Below, one piece after another: positions 52,538 through 61,157 of a stretch of DNA of 64,000 nucleotides. The position numbers and the translations under genes are program-made. Under the pieces are notes generated by a model. The model was not told where the DNA came from, did not search any database, and saw only the letters and a list, made by a program, of their open reading frames with translations. The stretch lies in NCBI RefSeq assembly GCF_002797935.1, contig NZ_PGER01000001.1, positions 3,968,001 to 4,032,000 on the forward strand, in the 5' to 3' direction. Each line of letters opens with the position of its first letter. Position 1 is the stretch's first letter. Origin of the DNA: Flavobacterium sp. 1. GTDB taxonomy: Bacteria; Bacteroidota; Bacteroidia; Flavobacteriales; Flavobacteriaceae.

Positions 52538-54226
52538 ATGATTTCTAGACTATTCCCAATTACTTCTTGGATCAAAGAATACAAAAGAAAAGACTTAAAA
52601 AAAGACTTTATATCTGGAATAACACTGGCTGCTTATGGGATTCCAGTATCGATGGCTTATGCAACTCTTGCGGGTTTACCTCCTCAATATGGCATTTATG
52701 GCTATCTGATTGGCGGTCTTTTTTATACAATCTTAGGTACTAGCAGGCAATTAGCCATTGGTCCCACATCGGCAATTTCCTTGCTGATTGGCACGACAAT
52801 TGCCACTATGGCTAACGGCAATGTACAGCGCTGGGCCGATATTGCCTCACTCACAGCTCTAGTGTTTTCAGTCTTAGCTATACTTGCTTACATCTTGCGA
52901 TTGAGCGGCATTATTAATTTTATCAGTGAAACCGTTTTGGTTGGCTTCAAGGCGGGTGCAGCCATAACCATTGGATTAACACAATTGCCGAAACTTTTTG
53001 GCGTAAAAGGTGGTGGCGCAAACTTTCTGGAACGTATTATTATCCTTTTTCAGCAACTTCCAGATACTAATACGGCTGTTTTGCTTTTTGGTATTGCTGC
53101 GATTGTCATTCTAATCGTTGGTGAAAAAATGCTGCCTGGAAAACCAATCGCAATACTAATTGTGACCTTATCCATTCTACTCATTTCAACAACATCCTTA
53201 GCTCATGAAGATTTTTCAACCGTAGGCGAAATCCCAACAGGACTTCCTCAATTTCACTTGCCAGCATTGCGTATCAAAGATATAGATGGAGTACTTCCTC
53301 TCGCCTTGGCTTGTTTTTTATTGTCTTATATCGAGAGTGTTTCAGCCGCAAGAACATTGGCACAAAAAAACGGATACACTATTGACCCTCATCAAGAATT
53401 ACTAGCTCTTGGAGTAGCCAATGCCGCTGTAGCTTTTGGGCAAGGCTATCCCGTCGCTGGAGGATTATCTCAGTCTGCCGTAAATGATACTGCAGGAGCA
53501 AAAACAACAATATCCTTAGCGTTTGCATCAATTGCAATTGCTTTTTGTTTACTGTTTTTAACGGGATTTCTTCAAAACTTGCCTACTGTAATTTTGGCAT
53601 CCATAGTTCTCGTAGCAATTAGAGGGCTATTTGACCTAGAAGAAATCAAACACCTCTACAGAATAAACAAACAAGAATTTTATATCGCAATGATTGCATT
53701 GATTGGAGTACTCATTTGGGGAATCCTAACAGGCGTTTTATTAGCAGCTATAATCACTTTGTTATTGCTAATAAAAGCAACTTCTGCTCCACATGTTGCA
53801 TTTTTGGGCAGAATACCCGGAACCAAACGCTATACAGATATACAACGTCATTCCGATAACGAAAACATTAAAGGAATATTAATTGTTAGAATAGAATCTT
53901 CCATATTTTATTTTAATACGGAACACATCAAAGAGCAGATATGGGAGAAAATTAATAGTGAATCCGATTCGGTCAAGGCAGTAATATTAGACCTCAATTC
54001 CTCTCCCCGCATCGATATAGCGGGTGCCCGCTTTTTAAAACAGCTTTTTATTGATTTGAAATCCAGAAATATTTCTCTAAAAATTGCCGAAGCCCGATCC
54101 GAAGTTCGTGACGCATTACGCTCCGAAAATCTGGAGACTCTTTTAGGCCACATTAGCCGAAGCGTTTCTGTAGATGATTTAGTCGTTAGTGCTATTAATT
54201 CTAATTTGGAGATGCCACCTGCTTAG
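52538..54226 (+). CDS. SulP-family anion transporter with STAS domain
   Basis: A 562-residue inner-membrane transporter. Residues 1-420 hold the membrane core, with the SulP features MAYATLAGLPPQYGIYGY and PTSAISLLIGTTIA near the N-terminus. From about 440 there is a cytoplasmic STAS domain (GILIVRIESSIFYFN, DIAGARFLKQLFIDL). Members carry sulphate, bicarbonate or dicarboxylates; the cargo cannot be told from the sequence. The gene's terminator appears to be displaced: an IS630-type copy sits between the stop and the hairpin at 55461. Confidence 0.93.
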   Translation: MISRLFPITSWIKEYKRKDLKKDFISGITLAAYGIPVSMAYATLAGLPPQYGIYGYLIGGLFYTILGTSRQLAIGPTSAISLLIGTTIATMANGNVQRWADIASLTALVFSVLAILAYILRLSGIINFISETVLVGFKAGAAITIGLTQLPKLFGVKGGGANFLERIIILFQQLPDTNTAVLLFGIAAIVILIVGEKMLPGKPIAILIVTLSILLISTTSLAHEDFSTVGEIPTGLPQFHLPALRIKDIDGVLPLALACFLLSYIESVSAARTLAQKNGYTIDPHQELLALGVANAAVAFGQGYPVAGGLSQSAVNDTAGAKTTISLAFASIAIAFCLLFLTGFLQNLPTVILASIVLVAIRGLFDLEEIKHLYRINKQEFYIAMIALIGVLIWGILTGVLLAAIITLLLLIKATSAPHVAFLGRIPGTKRYTDIQRHSDNENIKGILIVRIESSIFYFNTEHIKEQIWEKINSESDSVKAVILDLNSSPRIDIAGARFLKQLFIDLKSRNISLKIAEARSEVRDALRSENLETLLGHISRSVSVDDLVVSAINSNLEMPPA

Positions 54227-54279
54227 CCTAAACAAGTACCTTTAGGATATAAAATTATAACCAAAAACACTAAATAATA

Positions 54280-55435
54280 CCAAACAAAAATATAATAAAT
54301 ACCAATTTTGATAATTGTTTTTTTTAGATTACATTTGGACTATATTATAACAGTGATCATGGCACATCCAAAAATTTTGGTAATTAAGGAAACTGAAAAA
54401 GAGATTAAAAATCTACTTAAGCAATCTATTCCATTTATTGGACAACGCTTGAGAGTACTTTTAATTTTGAAGCAAAATGAAGAAACAGGGATTTCTAGAC
54501 GTGAAGTTGCTAAATTAGCAGGGGTTGACCCAAACAGTGTTCAGAAATGGCGGACATTATACCTCAATTCTGGAATTGATGGTTTGATTAAACATGGAAA
54601 AACAGGCTTCAAGCCATCTGTTTTTAATGCTGCTGAACACACGATGTTGGAAACAAAACTCAATAACCCTCAAAATGGGCTTCAAGGTTATGTAGAATTA
54701 AAAGATTGGATTGAAAAAGAAACTGGAAAAAGCTTTAATTACAACACCTTGCTTTATTACTGCATCAGAAATTTTAAATCAAGTGTAAAAGTTGCCCGCA
54801 AAAGTCATGTCAAAAAAGATGAAGACCTAGGAAGCTCTTTTAAAAAGACTTCGGAAGAATCTGTCAAGAAACAGCACTAAATGCTGTAGGCGATTTTAGC
54901 TCTGTAAATTTATATTTTCAAGATGAGTCACGTTTTGGCTTATTTACTCGAAATGGAAAATCAGTTACTGCAATTAGGGTTAAACCAATTTGCACTTTCC
55001 AACAAGTTTTTAAATCAACATGGCTTTCTGGGGCTTTTTCGCCCATAACAGGGGATCATTTTCAATTAATACTTCCACATTGCAACACTGATAATTTTCA
55101 AATTTTTCTAAATAATTTTTCAAAAGAAAACCCCAAAGAACTCAAAATAATGGTATTGGATAATGGGCGATTCCATAAGGCTAAAAGATTGATCGTTCCA
55201 GAAAATATTGTTTTGGTTTTCCTGCCACCATATAGCCCGGAACTTAATCCAGCCGAAAAAATGTGGGCAAAATACAAAAGAGAATTTTCTAATAAATTTT
55301 ATAATTCAATCGAAGATGTAGAAGATTTCATTATTACTGCAGTTAAAAACACAAGTAAAAAAGAGGTAATGAGTATCTGTGGTTATGCCTACGTCTTTTT
55401 AGATCAAATTTGGTCTAAAAATTAAATGCGTTTGG
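54280..55435 (+). mobile_element. IS630-type insertion sequence, copy 2
   Basis: 1156 bases, flanked by TA at 54278-54279 and 55436-55437, with the same CCAAAC/GTTTGG ends as copy 1 and no base difference noticed between the copies. It lies in the same orientation, 40,678 bases apart. It inserted after the SulP gene without breaking a gene. Confidence 0.92.
54359..55425 (+). pseudogene. IS630-family transposase with the same frameshift
   Basis: Same content as the copy at 13681-14747: the first frame (54359-54880) holds the DNA-binding part, and the -1 frame up to 55425 holds the DDE domain (FQDESRF, VLDNGRF, ELNPAEKMW). The break after KKTSEES is at the same position. Identical breaks in two copies mean the element spread after the change, or that the shift does not prevent transposase production. 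Confidence 0.85.
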
Positions 55436-55460
55436 TATAAATAAAAGCTTTAAAGAAACT

Positions 55461-55505
55461 AAAAAAGCTACAGGATTTAAATAAGTCCTGCAGCTTTTAG
55501 TTTTT
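55461..55505 (+). terminator. Terminator, probably of the SulP gene
   Basis: AAAAGCTACAGGATTT pairs with AAGTCCTGCAGCTTTT (one mismatch, one G-T) followed by a T-rich run. The nearest upstream plus-strand host gene is the SulP gene, with the IS between them. Confidence 0.7.
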
Positions 55506-55563
55506 AACAGCCGATATTTTGTAATGGAAAAGAAAATCCTTTTTCATCACTCTAATCAAAGAT

Positions 55564-55635
55564 TTAGCTTAACAAGCTAGTAACTAAGAATAAAATTAGC
55601 AAACCGATGGCTATGTATTTTGTGTATTTTGACAT
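55564..55635 (-). CDS. 23-residue membrane microprotein
   Basis: A frame encoding MSKYTKYIAIGLLILFLVTS then LLS. It has a short basic/Tyr N-terminus and one hydrophobic helix reaching the C-terminus, an ideal single-pass membrane peptide. A poly-A stretch lies right before the ATG, as is common for Bacteroidetes ribosome sites. It is far too short for standard gene callers. Function unknown; it might be a regulator of a membrane protein or a toxin-like peptide. Confidence 0.4.
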   Translation of the reverse strand: MSKYTKYIAIGLLILFLVTSLLS

Positions 55636-55793
55636 TTTTTTTATTGTTTAAAATTATAATCATTGTATTTTTTTCAAAAGAATGAAAAATAAATTAAAAC
55701 TCCTAGAATTATTACTACATCATTCTGTTAAAATTGATTACCAGAATATAATTCATTTACCAATAACAGATTATATTCTATTGAACTACTACT

Positions 55794-55940
55794 ATGGATA
55801 AAATCCATTGCTATAATATGGATTGTTCTTACGGAACTTATGTATTTCATAGAGCCATCGGCTCGGACATTTTGTAAGGCTGGACTTTAGTCCAGTTAAC
55901 TTACTGAATCATAATCAACAAAGAGCCATAGGCTCGGCAC
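55794..55940 (+). repeat. Palindrome cluster, left copy (REP-like)
   Basis: It holds, in order: ATGGATAAAATCCAT (55794-55808), GTTCTTACGGAAC (55825-55837), GAGCCATCGGCTC (55852-55864), CTGGACTTTAGTCCAG (55880-55895) and GAGCCATAGGCTC (55923-55935). The same order recurs in direct orientation at 56481-56632. No gene lies inside. It borders the Y1 transposase gene on its 3' side. Confidence 0.8.
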
Positions 55941-55958
55941 ATATATAATTCATGGGAT

Positions 55959-56420
55959 TCATATCAAATCTTCAAAAATATATCTTTCATCAAAGGGTAT
56001 TTCAAACTTATCTAAAAATTCCAAATATTCTTCTTTGAAAGTAAGTTTCTTATGGTGTTCTTCTTGATTCGCAATATATTTATAAACAACATTAATTTGA
56101 GAATGACCGTAAGAAAACGCACCATAACCTTCCTGCCATTCAAATCTTGATTTTGTCAAATGATGGTCATTAATATATTTTGATGATTTTGCCTTTATAG
56201 TTTTCATCAGCTCCGATATTGAAACTACAGGTTTAAGACCTAAAAAACAATGAACGTGATCTTCAACTCCATTTACAATGATAGTTTTACAACCCGTTTC
56301 ATTTATTAAATTACCAATAACACCAAATAATATAGATTTCCATTCATCAGTAATAACCGCTTCACGATATTTTACTGCAAAAACAACCTGAATATATACT
56401 TGATGATAGGTATTTGCCAT
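55959..56420 (-). CDS. Y1 (HUH) transposase, IS200/IS605 or RAYT type
   Basis: A 153-residue single-strand DNA transposase. The HUH motif is DHVHCFLGL. The catalytic Tyr is in the helix QINVVYKYIANQEEHH, and GYGAFSYGHSQ precedes it, as in TnpA-like enzymes. It would nick at hairpins through a Tyr-DNA link. There is no accompanying TnpB gene. On both sides are clusters of short palindromes in the same order, which fits REP-associated tyrosine transposases better than a simple IS200. A GTTCCTACGGAAC palindrome lies 20 bases upstream of its start. Confidence 0.88.
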   Translation of the reverse strand: MANTYHQVYIQVVFAVKYREAVITDEWKSILFGVIGNLINETGCKTIIVNGVEDHVHCFLGLKPVVSISELMKTIKAKSSKYINDHHLTKSRFEWQEGYGAFSYGHSQINVVYKYIANQEEHHKKLTFKEEYLEFLDKFEIPFDERYIFEDLI

Positions 56421-56439
56421 ATTGGGTCTTTTATGAACC

Positions 56440-56452
56440 GTTCCTACGGAAC
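56440..56452 (+). repeat. Palindrome GTTCCTACGGAAC
   Basis: A 5-bp arm palindrome with a 3-base centre, 20 bases upstream of the Y1 transposase start. Identical to 56515-56527. Confidence 0.7.
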
Positions 56453-56480
56453 TTTATTTATTACTTGTTATTCATATCAT

Positions 56481-56632
56481 CAACGGATTAAAATCCGTTG
56501 TTACAATATAATTCGTTCCTACGGAACTTTTAAACACTTCAAAGAGCCATCGGCTCGATGCCATTTGTAAGGCTGGACTTCAGTCCAGTTAAGTAAAACA
56601 CCTTATACTAATGAGAGCCTTAGGCTCGGTAC
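56481..56632 (+). repeat. Palindrome cluster, right copy (REP-like)
   Basis: In order: CAACGGATTAAAATCCGTTG (56481-56500), GTTCCTACGGAAC (56515-56527), GAGCCATCGGCTC (56544-56556), CTGGACTTCAGTCCAG (56573-56588) and GAGCCTTAGGCTC (56615-56627). Linkers are partly kept too: TTTGTAAGG before and GTTAA after the fourth palindrome, and CGG.ACAT after the fifth. It is a direct repeat of 55794-55940. A further GGATTTTAACC piece follows at about 56648. Confidence 0.8.
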
Positions 56633-56665
56633 ATTTCGCAAGCGATGGATTTTAACCTGTTTGTA

Positions 56666-58105
56666 CTAAAAAAACCAGCTTGCTACAAAAATCGCCGTAA
56701 CCACACAAATTAAATCAACTAAAAGCATTGTTCCTAAAGCGTATCGGGTATTTTTGATATTTACCGAACCAAAGTAAACGGCAATTACATAGAAAGTACT
56801 CTCGGCACTGCATTGAAAAATACTGCTTAATCTTCCTGTCATAGAATCGGCACCAAAAGTATTCATCGAATCTATCAGAAACCCTCTTGATCCTGCAGAA
56901 CTAAACGGTCTGAGCAATGCAACCGGCAAAGCATCGGTAATTTCTTTGCTTACTCCCATATTCGAAAAAGCAAAAGCAATCCAGTTGCTGATAATTTCAA
57001 ACAACCCACTGTTTCTGAATAAAGAAATTGCAACTAACATCCCTAAAACATAAGGAAAAATGGTAACTCCTGTTTTAACTCCATTATTGGCTCCTAATAC
57101 AAAAGCTTCAAAAACAGTAGTTTTAGCCTCGGTAAATTTTTTCTCTTTAATAAATGAAAATATCAATGTGAAAGCAATAATTCCGACCAATATTAAAGCC
57201 GAAAGATTTGATGTAAAATAGTTTTTCCCGATTAAATCCAAATGGTTTACATACATCAGCAAACCAACAATTGCTGCTATTAACGCCATCAGGACAACAA
57301 CCAAAGAGGCACTCTTGAAATTAATTTTTTGCCTGATTCCAACAATCAAAAAAGCAGCAATCGTACCTATGAAAGAAGTTATAATGCAAGGAAGCATTAC
57401 ATCGGCAGGATTTGTTGCATTTGCAGCCGCTCGATAACCAATAATAGAAGTTGCAATTAATGTTAGTCCCGAAGCATGGAGGCACATAAACATAATTTGA
57501 GCATCGCTCGCTTTGTCTTTTTCGGGATTTATTTCTTGTAAGCTTTCCATGGCTTTAAGACCAAATGGTGTAGCTGCAGAATCCAATCCCAAGAAGTTAG
57601 CGGCAAAATTTAAAGTCATGTAGGAAATAGACGGATGATCTTTTGGAATACTCGGGAACACCTTTACAAATACTGGGCTCAACAATTTAGCCAATTTTCC
57701 AGAAGCTCCAGAAATGATTAAAAGCTCCATCAATCCACAAAAAAACGCCAAATAAGCCATAAGCGGCAAAATCAAATCGAGCAACGTGTTTTTGCATGTT
57801 GGCAATAAACCGTCCGATTTTTGAACACCGCTGAAGATTTTTACGGTTTTGTTTTTATAAACATAAGTCGTGTCGGCATTTAGCGTATCACGATTGATAA
57901 TCATCGTTTGATCTGGTGCTTTCTTGATACTGTCTTTGATAAAAGCAGGAACTTGTTCAATATATTTTTCAGAAATTAAAACTGGGTCGTCTTTTTTTCC
58001 GTTCAAAACATAATCAATGGTATACGTATTGGCAGAAAACAAACTGACAACAATAAAGATAATCGATGAAATAAAAATAACTAACCAGAATCTGCTTAAT
58101 ACCAT
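56666..58105 (-). CDS. Fused SpmA/SpmB-type nucleoside-recognition membrane protein
   Basis: A 479-residue inner-membrane protein with two nucleoside-recognition (Gate) domains joined in one chain, corresponding to spore maturation proteins A and B of Firmicutes. After one N-terminal helix there is a periplasmic part (30-100), then the SpmA-like half (LMELLIISGASGKLAKLLSP, FAANFLGLDSAATPFGLKAM) and the SpmB-like half (TGVTIFPYVLGMLVAISLFR, LRPFSSAGSRGFLID). Its role outside spore formers is unknown; a small-molecule channel or exporter is likely. Single gene; a hairpin repeat follows its start upstream region. Confidence 0.82.
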   Translation of the reverse strand: MVLSRFWLVIFISSIIFIVVSLFSANTYTIDYVLNGKKDDPVLISEKYIEQVPAFIKDSIKKAPDQTMIINRDTLNADTTYVYKNKTVKIFSGVQKSDGLLPTCKNTLLDLILPLMAYLAFFCGLMELLIISGASGKLAKLLSPVFVKVFPSIPKDHPSISYMTLNFAANFLGLDSAATPFGLKAMESLQEINPEKDKASDAQIMFMCLHASGLTLIATSIIGYRAAANATNPADVMLPCIITSFIGTIAAFLIVGIRQKINFKSASLVVVLMALIAAIVGLLMYVNHLDLIGKNYFTSNLSALILVGIIAFTLIFSFIKEKKFTEAKTTVFEAFVLGANNGVKTGVTIFPYVLGMLVAISLFRNSGLFEIISNWIAFAFSNMGVSKEITDALPVALLRPFSSAGSRGFLIDSMNTFGADSMTGRLSSIFQCSAESTFYVIAVYFGSVNIKNTRYALGTMLLVDLICVVTAIFVASWFF

Positions 58106-58145
58106 AATTTATAATTTTTGTAAATGTAATTATTTATTACAAAAA

Positions 58146-58178
58146 AGACCTAACAGGTTTTGAAAACCTGTTAGGTCT
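58146..58178. repeat. 16-bp perfect hairpin, AGACCTAACAGGTTTT
   Basis: Arms 58146-58161 and 58163-58178 are exact complements around one base. It lies just past the exonuclease stop (58183) and may stop its transcript. I recall this sequence as a recurring intergenic hairpin in Bacteroidetes. Confidence 0.75.
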
Positions 58179-58182
58179 AAAA

Positions 58183-58896
58183 CTAAACGTGAATAATCTC
58201 CTCTTCAATCAATAAATCCTCTCGTCTTAAACGAAGAAATATCTGTGCCACTGCAATCGTATCCTTTTCGCAGTAAGTGACTATTCGGTCAATGTCTTTT
58301 TCTACATAAAAAACATGACCAACCTGACTGCCGTCAATATCACCTTTGGGAGAAGGGATTCCGAGTACTTTACACATTAATTTCAACGAAGTAAAATGCT
58401 TGTAATCGCCAAATTTCCATAACTCTAAAGTATCCAAATGCGGAATTTCCCAAGGTTTTTTTCCAAATAAATTCAGCTTGTCGGGAATCGGAATCTGATT
58501 GATAATCATTCGGCGTGCCAGGAACGGAATGTCAAATTCTTTGGCATTATGCCCGCATAAAACATGCTGCGGCCCATTGAAATGATTGTTCAGCAGATTA
58601 TTGAAATCTTTCAGAAGTTTTGCTTCTTCTCCAAAAAAAGAAGTCACTCTAAAATTCCGAATATCTCCTTTAACGACAAAATAACCCACCGAAATACAGA
58701 TGATTTTTCCAAATTCAGCCCAAATTCCGGCGCGGTCGTAAAACTCTTCGGCACTAAAATCGTCTTTGCGCTGGTATTGGGTTTTTTGCTCGTACAAAAC
58801 TTGCATTTCAGAATCCAAAGTGTTGAAATCTTCTGTTTCCGGGACTGTTTCAATGTCAAGGAAAAGGATATTGTTGAGGTTTATTTTTTCAATCAT
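58183..58896 (-). CDS. PolB-like 3'-5' exonuclease
   Basis: A 237-residue DEDD-type exonuclease. The first acidic pair is in ILFLDIETVPE, the second Asp in LCGHNAKEFDIPFLARR, and the third in the C-terminal part with a Tyr (VTYCEKDTIAVAQIF), which makes it DEDDy type. These stand-alone domains resemble the proofreading domain of family B DNA polymerases and remove 3' nucleotides. The start is the ATG giving MIEKINLNN; a longer frame reaching 58950 runs into a CAGATT repeat and is not protein-like. Confidence 0.88.
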   Translation of the reverse strand: MIEKINLNNILFLDIETVPETEDFNTLDSEMQVLYEQKTQYQRKDDFSAEEFYDRAGIWAEFGKIICISVGYFVVKGDIRNFRVTSFFGEEAKLLKDFNNLLNNHFNGPQHVLCGHNAKEFDIPFLARRMIINQIPIPDKLNLFGKKPWEIPHLDTLELWKFGDYKHFTSLKLMCKVLGIPSPKGDIDGSQVGHVFYVEKDIDRIVTYCEKDTIAVAQIFLRLRREDLLIEEEIIHV

Positions 58897-58902
58897 TTTT
58901 AA

Positions 58903-59031
58903 ACACAGATTACACAGATTTGCACAGATTTTAAATATACAAAAATGCAATTGGGAATTTAAAAGTAATTAAAATTTATTACAAAAAACAATTTGTGATA
59001 ATTTGTGCAATCTGTGTTAGTTTTTAGAACA
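58903..59031. repeat. CAGATT-type long inverted repeat
   Basis: AACACAGATTACACAGATTT plus TGCACAGATT (from about 58903) faces AATTTGTGATAATTTGTGCA plus ATCTGTGTT (ending about 59031), an imperfect 29-base inverted repeat. Within each arm the unit ACACAGATT recurs at about 10-base steps. It lies between the exonuclease and ogt genes. Confidence 0.55.
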
Positions 59032-59494
59032 AACTTTGTTGCGCTGTTGGGTTTTCGTGTTCCAACAGCCATTTTTTTCGCCATAATCCGCCTGCATAAC
59101 CTGTAAGCGAGCCATCAGTACCAATAACTCTGTGGCAAGGAACCACAATCCAAAGCGGGTTTTTTCCGTTGGCAGAGGCCACAGCACGAATAGCTTTAAC
59201 ATCTCCTAAAAGTTTAGATTGTTCCAAATACGTTCTAGTTTTTCCGTACGGAACTTCTAATAAAGCTTTCCATACTTTTTGCTGGAATTCGGTTCCTTTC
59301 GGATTGAGTTTGAAATCAAAATCGGTTCGTTTTCGTTCGAAATAATCATTGAGCTGCAAAACGGCATCCTGCAAAACGGTTGGAATTTCTGCCGAAACAG
59401 TACCTTCATTGTATACTGAGATTTCCGATACGCCATTTTCATCTCCTATAATTTTGGCGATTCCTAAAGGTGTTTTGATGTAGGCTGTTTCCAT
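59024..59494 (-). CDS. ogt: Methylated-DNA--cysteine S-methyltransferase
   Basis: A 156-residue suicide DNA repair protein that takes methyl groups from O6-methylguanine. The active-site motif is VPCHRVIGTDGSLTGYAGGL near residue 118, with the acceptor Cys in PCHRV. The helix-turn-helix FQQKVWKALLEVPYGKTRTY binds DNA. It lacks an N-terminal Ada domain, so it is the Ogt/AGT form. Single gene with its stop inside a repeat arm. Confidence 0.95.
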   Translation of the reverse strand: METAYIKTPLGIAKIIGDENGVSEISVYNEGTVSAEIPTVLQDAVLQLNDYFERKRTDFDFKLNPKGTEFQQKVWKALLEVPYGKTRTYLEQSKLLGDVKAIRAVASANGKNPLWIVVPCHRVIGTDGSLTGYAGGLWRKKWLLEHENPTAQQSLF

Positions 59495-59560
59495 ACTTGC
59501 TAATTTGAACTGTAAAGTTAATTTAAAAATTAATTCCTGAAATTATACTTTACAAAACGG

Positions 59561-60436
59561 TCATTTCTTTTTCAAAAATTCTATGGCAGTTTTTGCTATT
59601 TCAGATTGATGTCCTTTTGGCGTAGCCAATAAAATATCCGTAAAAAGCTTAACCGATTGTATTTCGATATACCCTATTTCAGGGTAGTTATGGCTTTTTA
59701 AAATGGTAGTTGGAACGATAGAAACTCCCAATCCATTTTTGACTAATTGAATAATCGAAGAAATATTGTTGGACTCGTGAACTACTTTTGGCGCAAAGCC
59801 AAAATGAGCACAGATTTCTAGTAAATTATCATAATACTGCGGTGAATATTCTTTATTGAAAAACACAAAAGTAGTTTCGCTCAGCGTTTCTATTTCCTGT
59901 TCGAATTGAATGGGATACAAATTTTTATTGAATACCAAGGAAAAATTGTCTTTGAACCAAAGCTGTGTTTCTATTTTTGGCGAATACAAAGGAGCGCGAA
60001 CGATCCCTAAATCGATTTTGAATTCTTCTAATGCTTTAATTTGTTTAACTGTCGGCACTTCGTACAATCTAAAATTTACATACGGAAATTGTTGTGATAG
60101 ATACTGAATCAAAGCAGAAATATCTCCCGAAAAAGTAGAACTCACATAAGCAATTCGAAACTCCCCGCTTTGATTTTCGCTTATTTTTCTGGTTTTGATA
60201 TTGATACGCTCGATGTTTTTCAATACTTCAAGCATTTCTTTTTCATAAAATTTTCCAGCTTCGGTAAGTATTACGCGTTTGTTGTTACGCTCAAAAAGCT
60301 GAGCACCAATTTCGGTTTCCAATTCTTTTATCTGGCGGCTTAATGGAGGTTGTGATATGAACAGTTTTTCCGCAGCGCGAACAAAACTCAGCTCTTCGGC
60401 TAATTTTAGGAAGTATTTTATATGACGTAATTCCAT
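59561..60436 (-). CDS. LysR-family transcriptional regulator
   Basis: A 291-residue LysR-type regulator. The N-terminal helix-turn-helix (residues 1-60) reads FLKLAEELSFVRAAEKLFIS then QPPLSRQIKELE, fully typical. The effector-binding domain follows, with a periplasmic-binding-like core. It lies divergently from two methyltransferase genes, 87 bases away, and by the usual LysR rule probably controls them. Effector unknown. Confidence 0.93.
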   Translation of the reverse strand: MELRHIKYFLKLAEELSFVRAAEKLFISQPPLSRQIKELETEIGAQLFERNNKRVILTEAGKFYEKEMLEVLKNIERINIKTRKISENQSGEFRIAYVSSTFSGDISALIQYLSQQFPYVNFRLYEVPTVKQIKALEEFKIDLGIVRAPLYSPKIETQLWFKDNFSLVFNKNLYPIQFEQEIETLSETTFVFFNKEYSPQYYDNLLEICAHFGFAPKVVHESNNISSIIQLVKNGLGVSIVPTTILKSHNYPEIGYIEIQSVKLFTDILLATPKGHQSEIAKTAIEFLKKK

Positions 60437-60523
60437 GTATACCTTTTAAGTATTAATTGATGACAAAATAAGTATTTTTAAGTTATATATAAAAATTATA
60501 GGTTTGTTAAACAAAAAAACTAC

Positions 60524-61147
60524 ATGAAACAAATTTGGAGAGACAGATGGGACGAAAGATACAGCAGCAAACAGTTTGCTTATGGCGAAGAACCTAACAA
60601 ATACCTCAAAAAAGAATTAGATAAACTGAAAGCAGGAACCATTCTTTTTCCCGCAGAAGGCGAAGGACGGAATGCTGTTTATGCTGCCAAAACTGGCTGG
60701 AACGTTTTTGCATTTGATATAAGCATGGAAGGAAAAAAGAAAGCCCTGCAACTCGCTGAATCCAATAATGTAAAGATTGATTATCAAGTTGGGGAATTAG
60801 AGAATTTACAGTACGGGACAGATCAATTTGATGCAATTGGACTTGTTTATGCTCATTTCCCTGCTGCCATTAAATCTCATTATCACACCATTTTGGATAA
60901 ATATCTACGAAAAGGAGGAGTTGTAATTTTTGAAGCTTTCAGCAAAAAACATCTTGATTATGTCCAAAAGGAGGAGAAAGTTGGAGGTCCAAAAGATATA
61001 GAATCTTTATTCTCCATTGAAGAAATAAAATCAGATTTTCCAGATTATGATTTTGAAGAATTGGCAGAAATGGAAATTGAGCTTAATGAAGGACTATTCC
61101 ACAACGGAAAAGGTTCAGTAATACGATTTGTGGGAAGAAAAAAATAA
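60524..61147 (+). CDS. TehB-like SAM-dependent methyltransferase
   Basis: A 207-residue class I methyltransferase. The N-terminus [20 protein letters not shown] and the motif [18 protein letters not shown] (with EGEGRN in place of the common GxGxG) are typical of TehB/thiopurine-methyltransferase-like proteins that act on small toxic compounds such as tellurite, selenite or thiols. It is expressed with a second methyltransferase 10 bases downstream and lies divergent from a LysR regulator, suggesting an inducible detoxification operon. Confidence 0.85.
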   Translation: MKQIWRDRWDERYSSKQFAYGEEPNKYLKKELDKLKAGTILFPAEGEGRNAVYAAKTGWNVFAFDISMEGKKKALQLAESNNVKIDYQVGELENLQYGTDQFDAIGLVYAHFPAAIKSHYHTILDKYLRKGGVVIFEAFSKKHLDYVQKEEKVGGPKDIESLFSIEEIKSDFPDYDFEELAEMEIELNEGLFHNGKGSVIRFVGRKK

Positions 61148-61157
61148 AATAAATGTT

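Noticed and set aside
55794..56632. Palindrome clusters considered as a CRISPR array
   Set aside because: The units differ from each other, spacing is irregular, there are no cas genes and the clusters are duplicated as blocks around a transposase.
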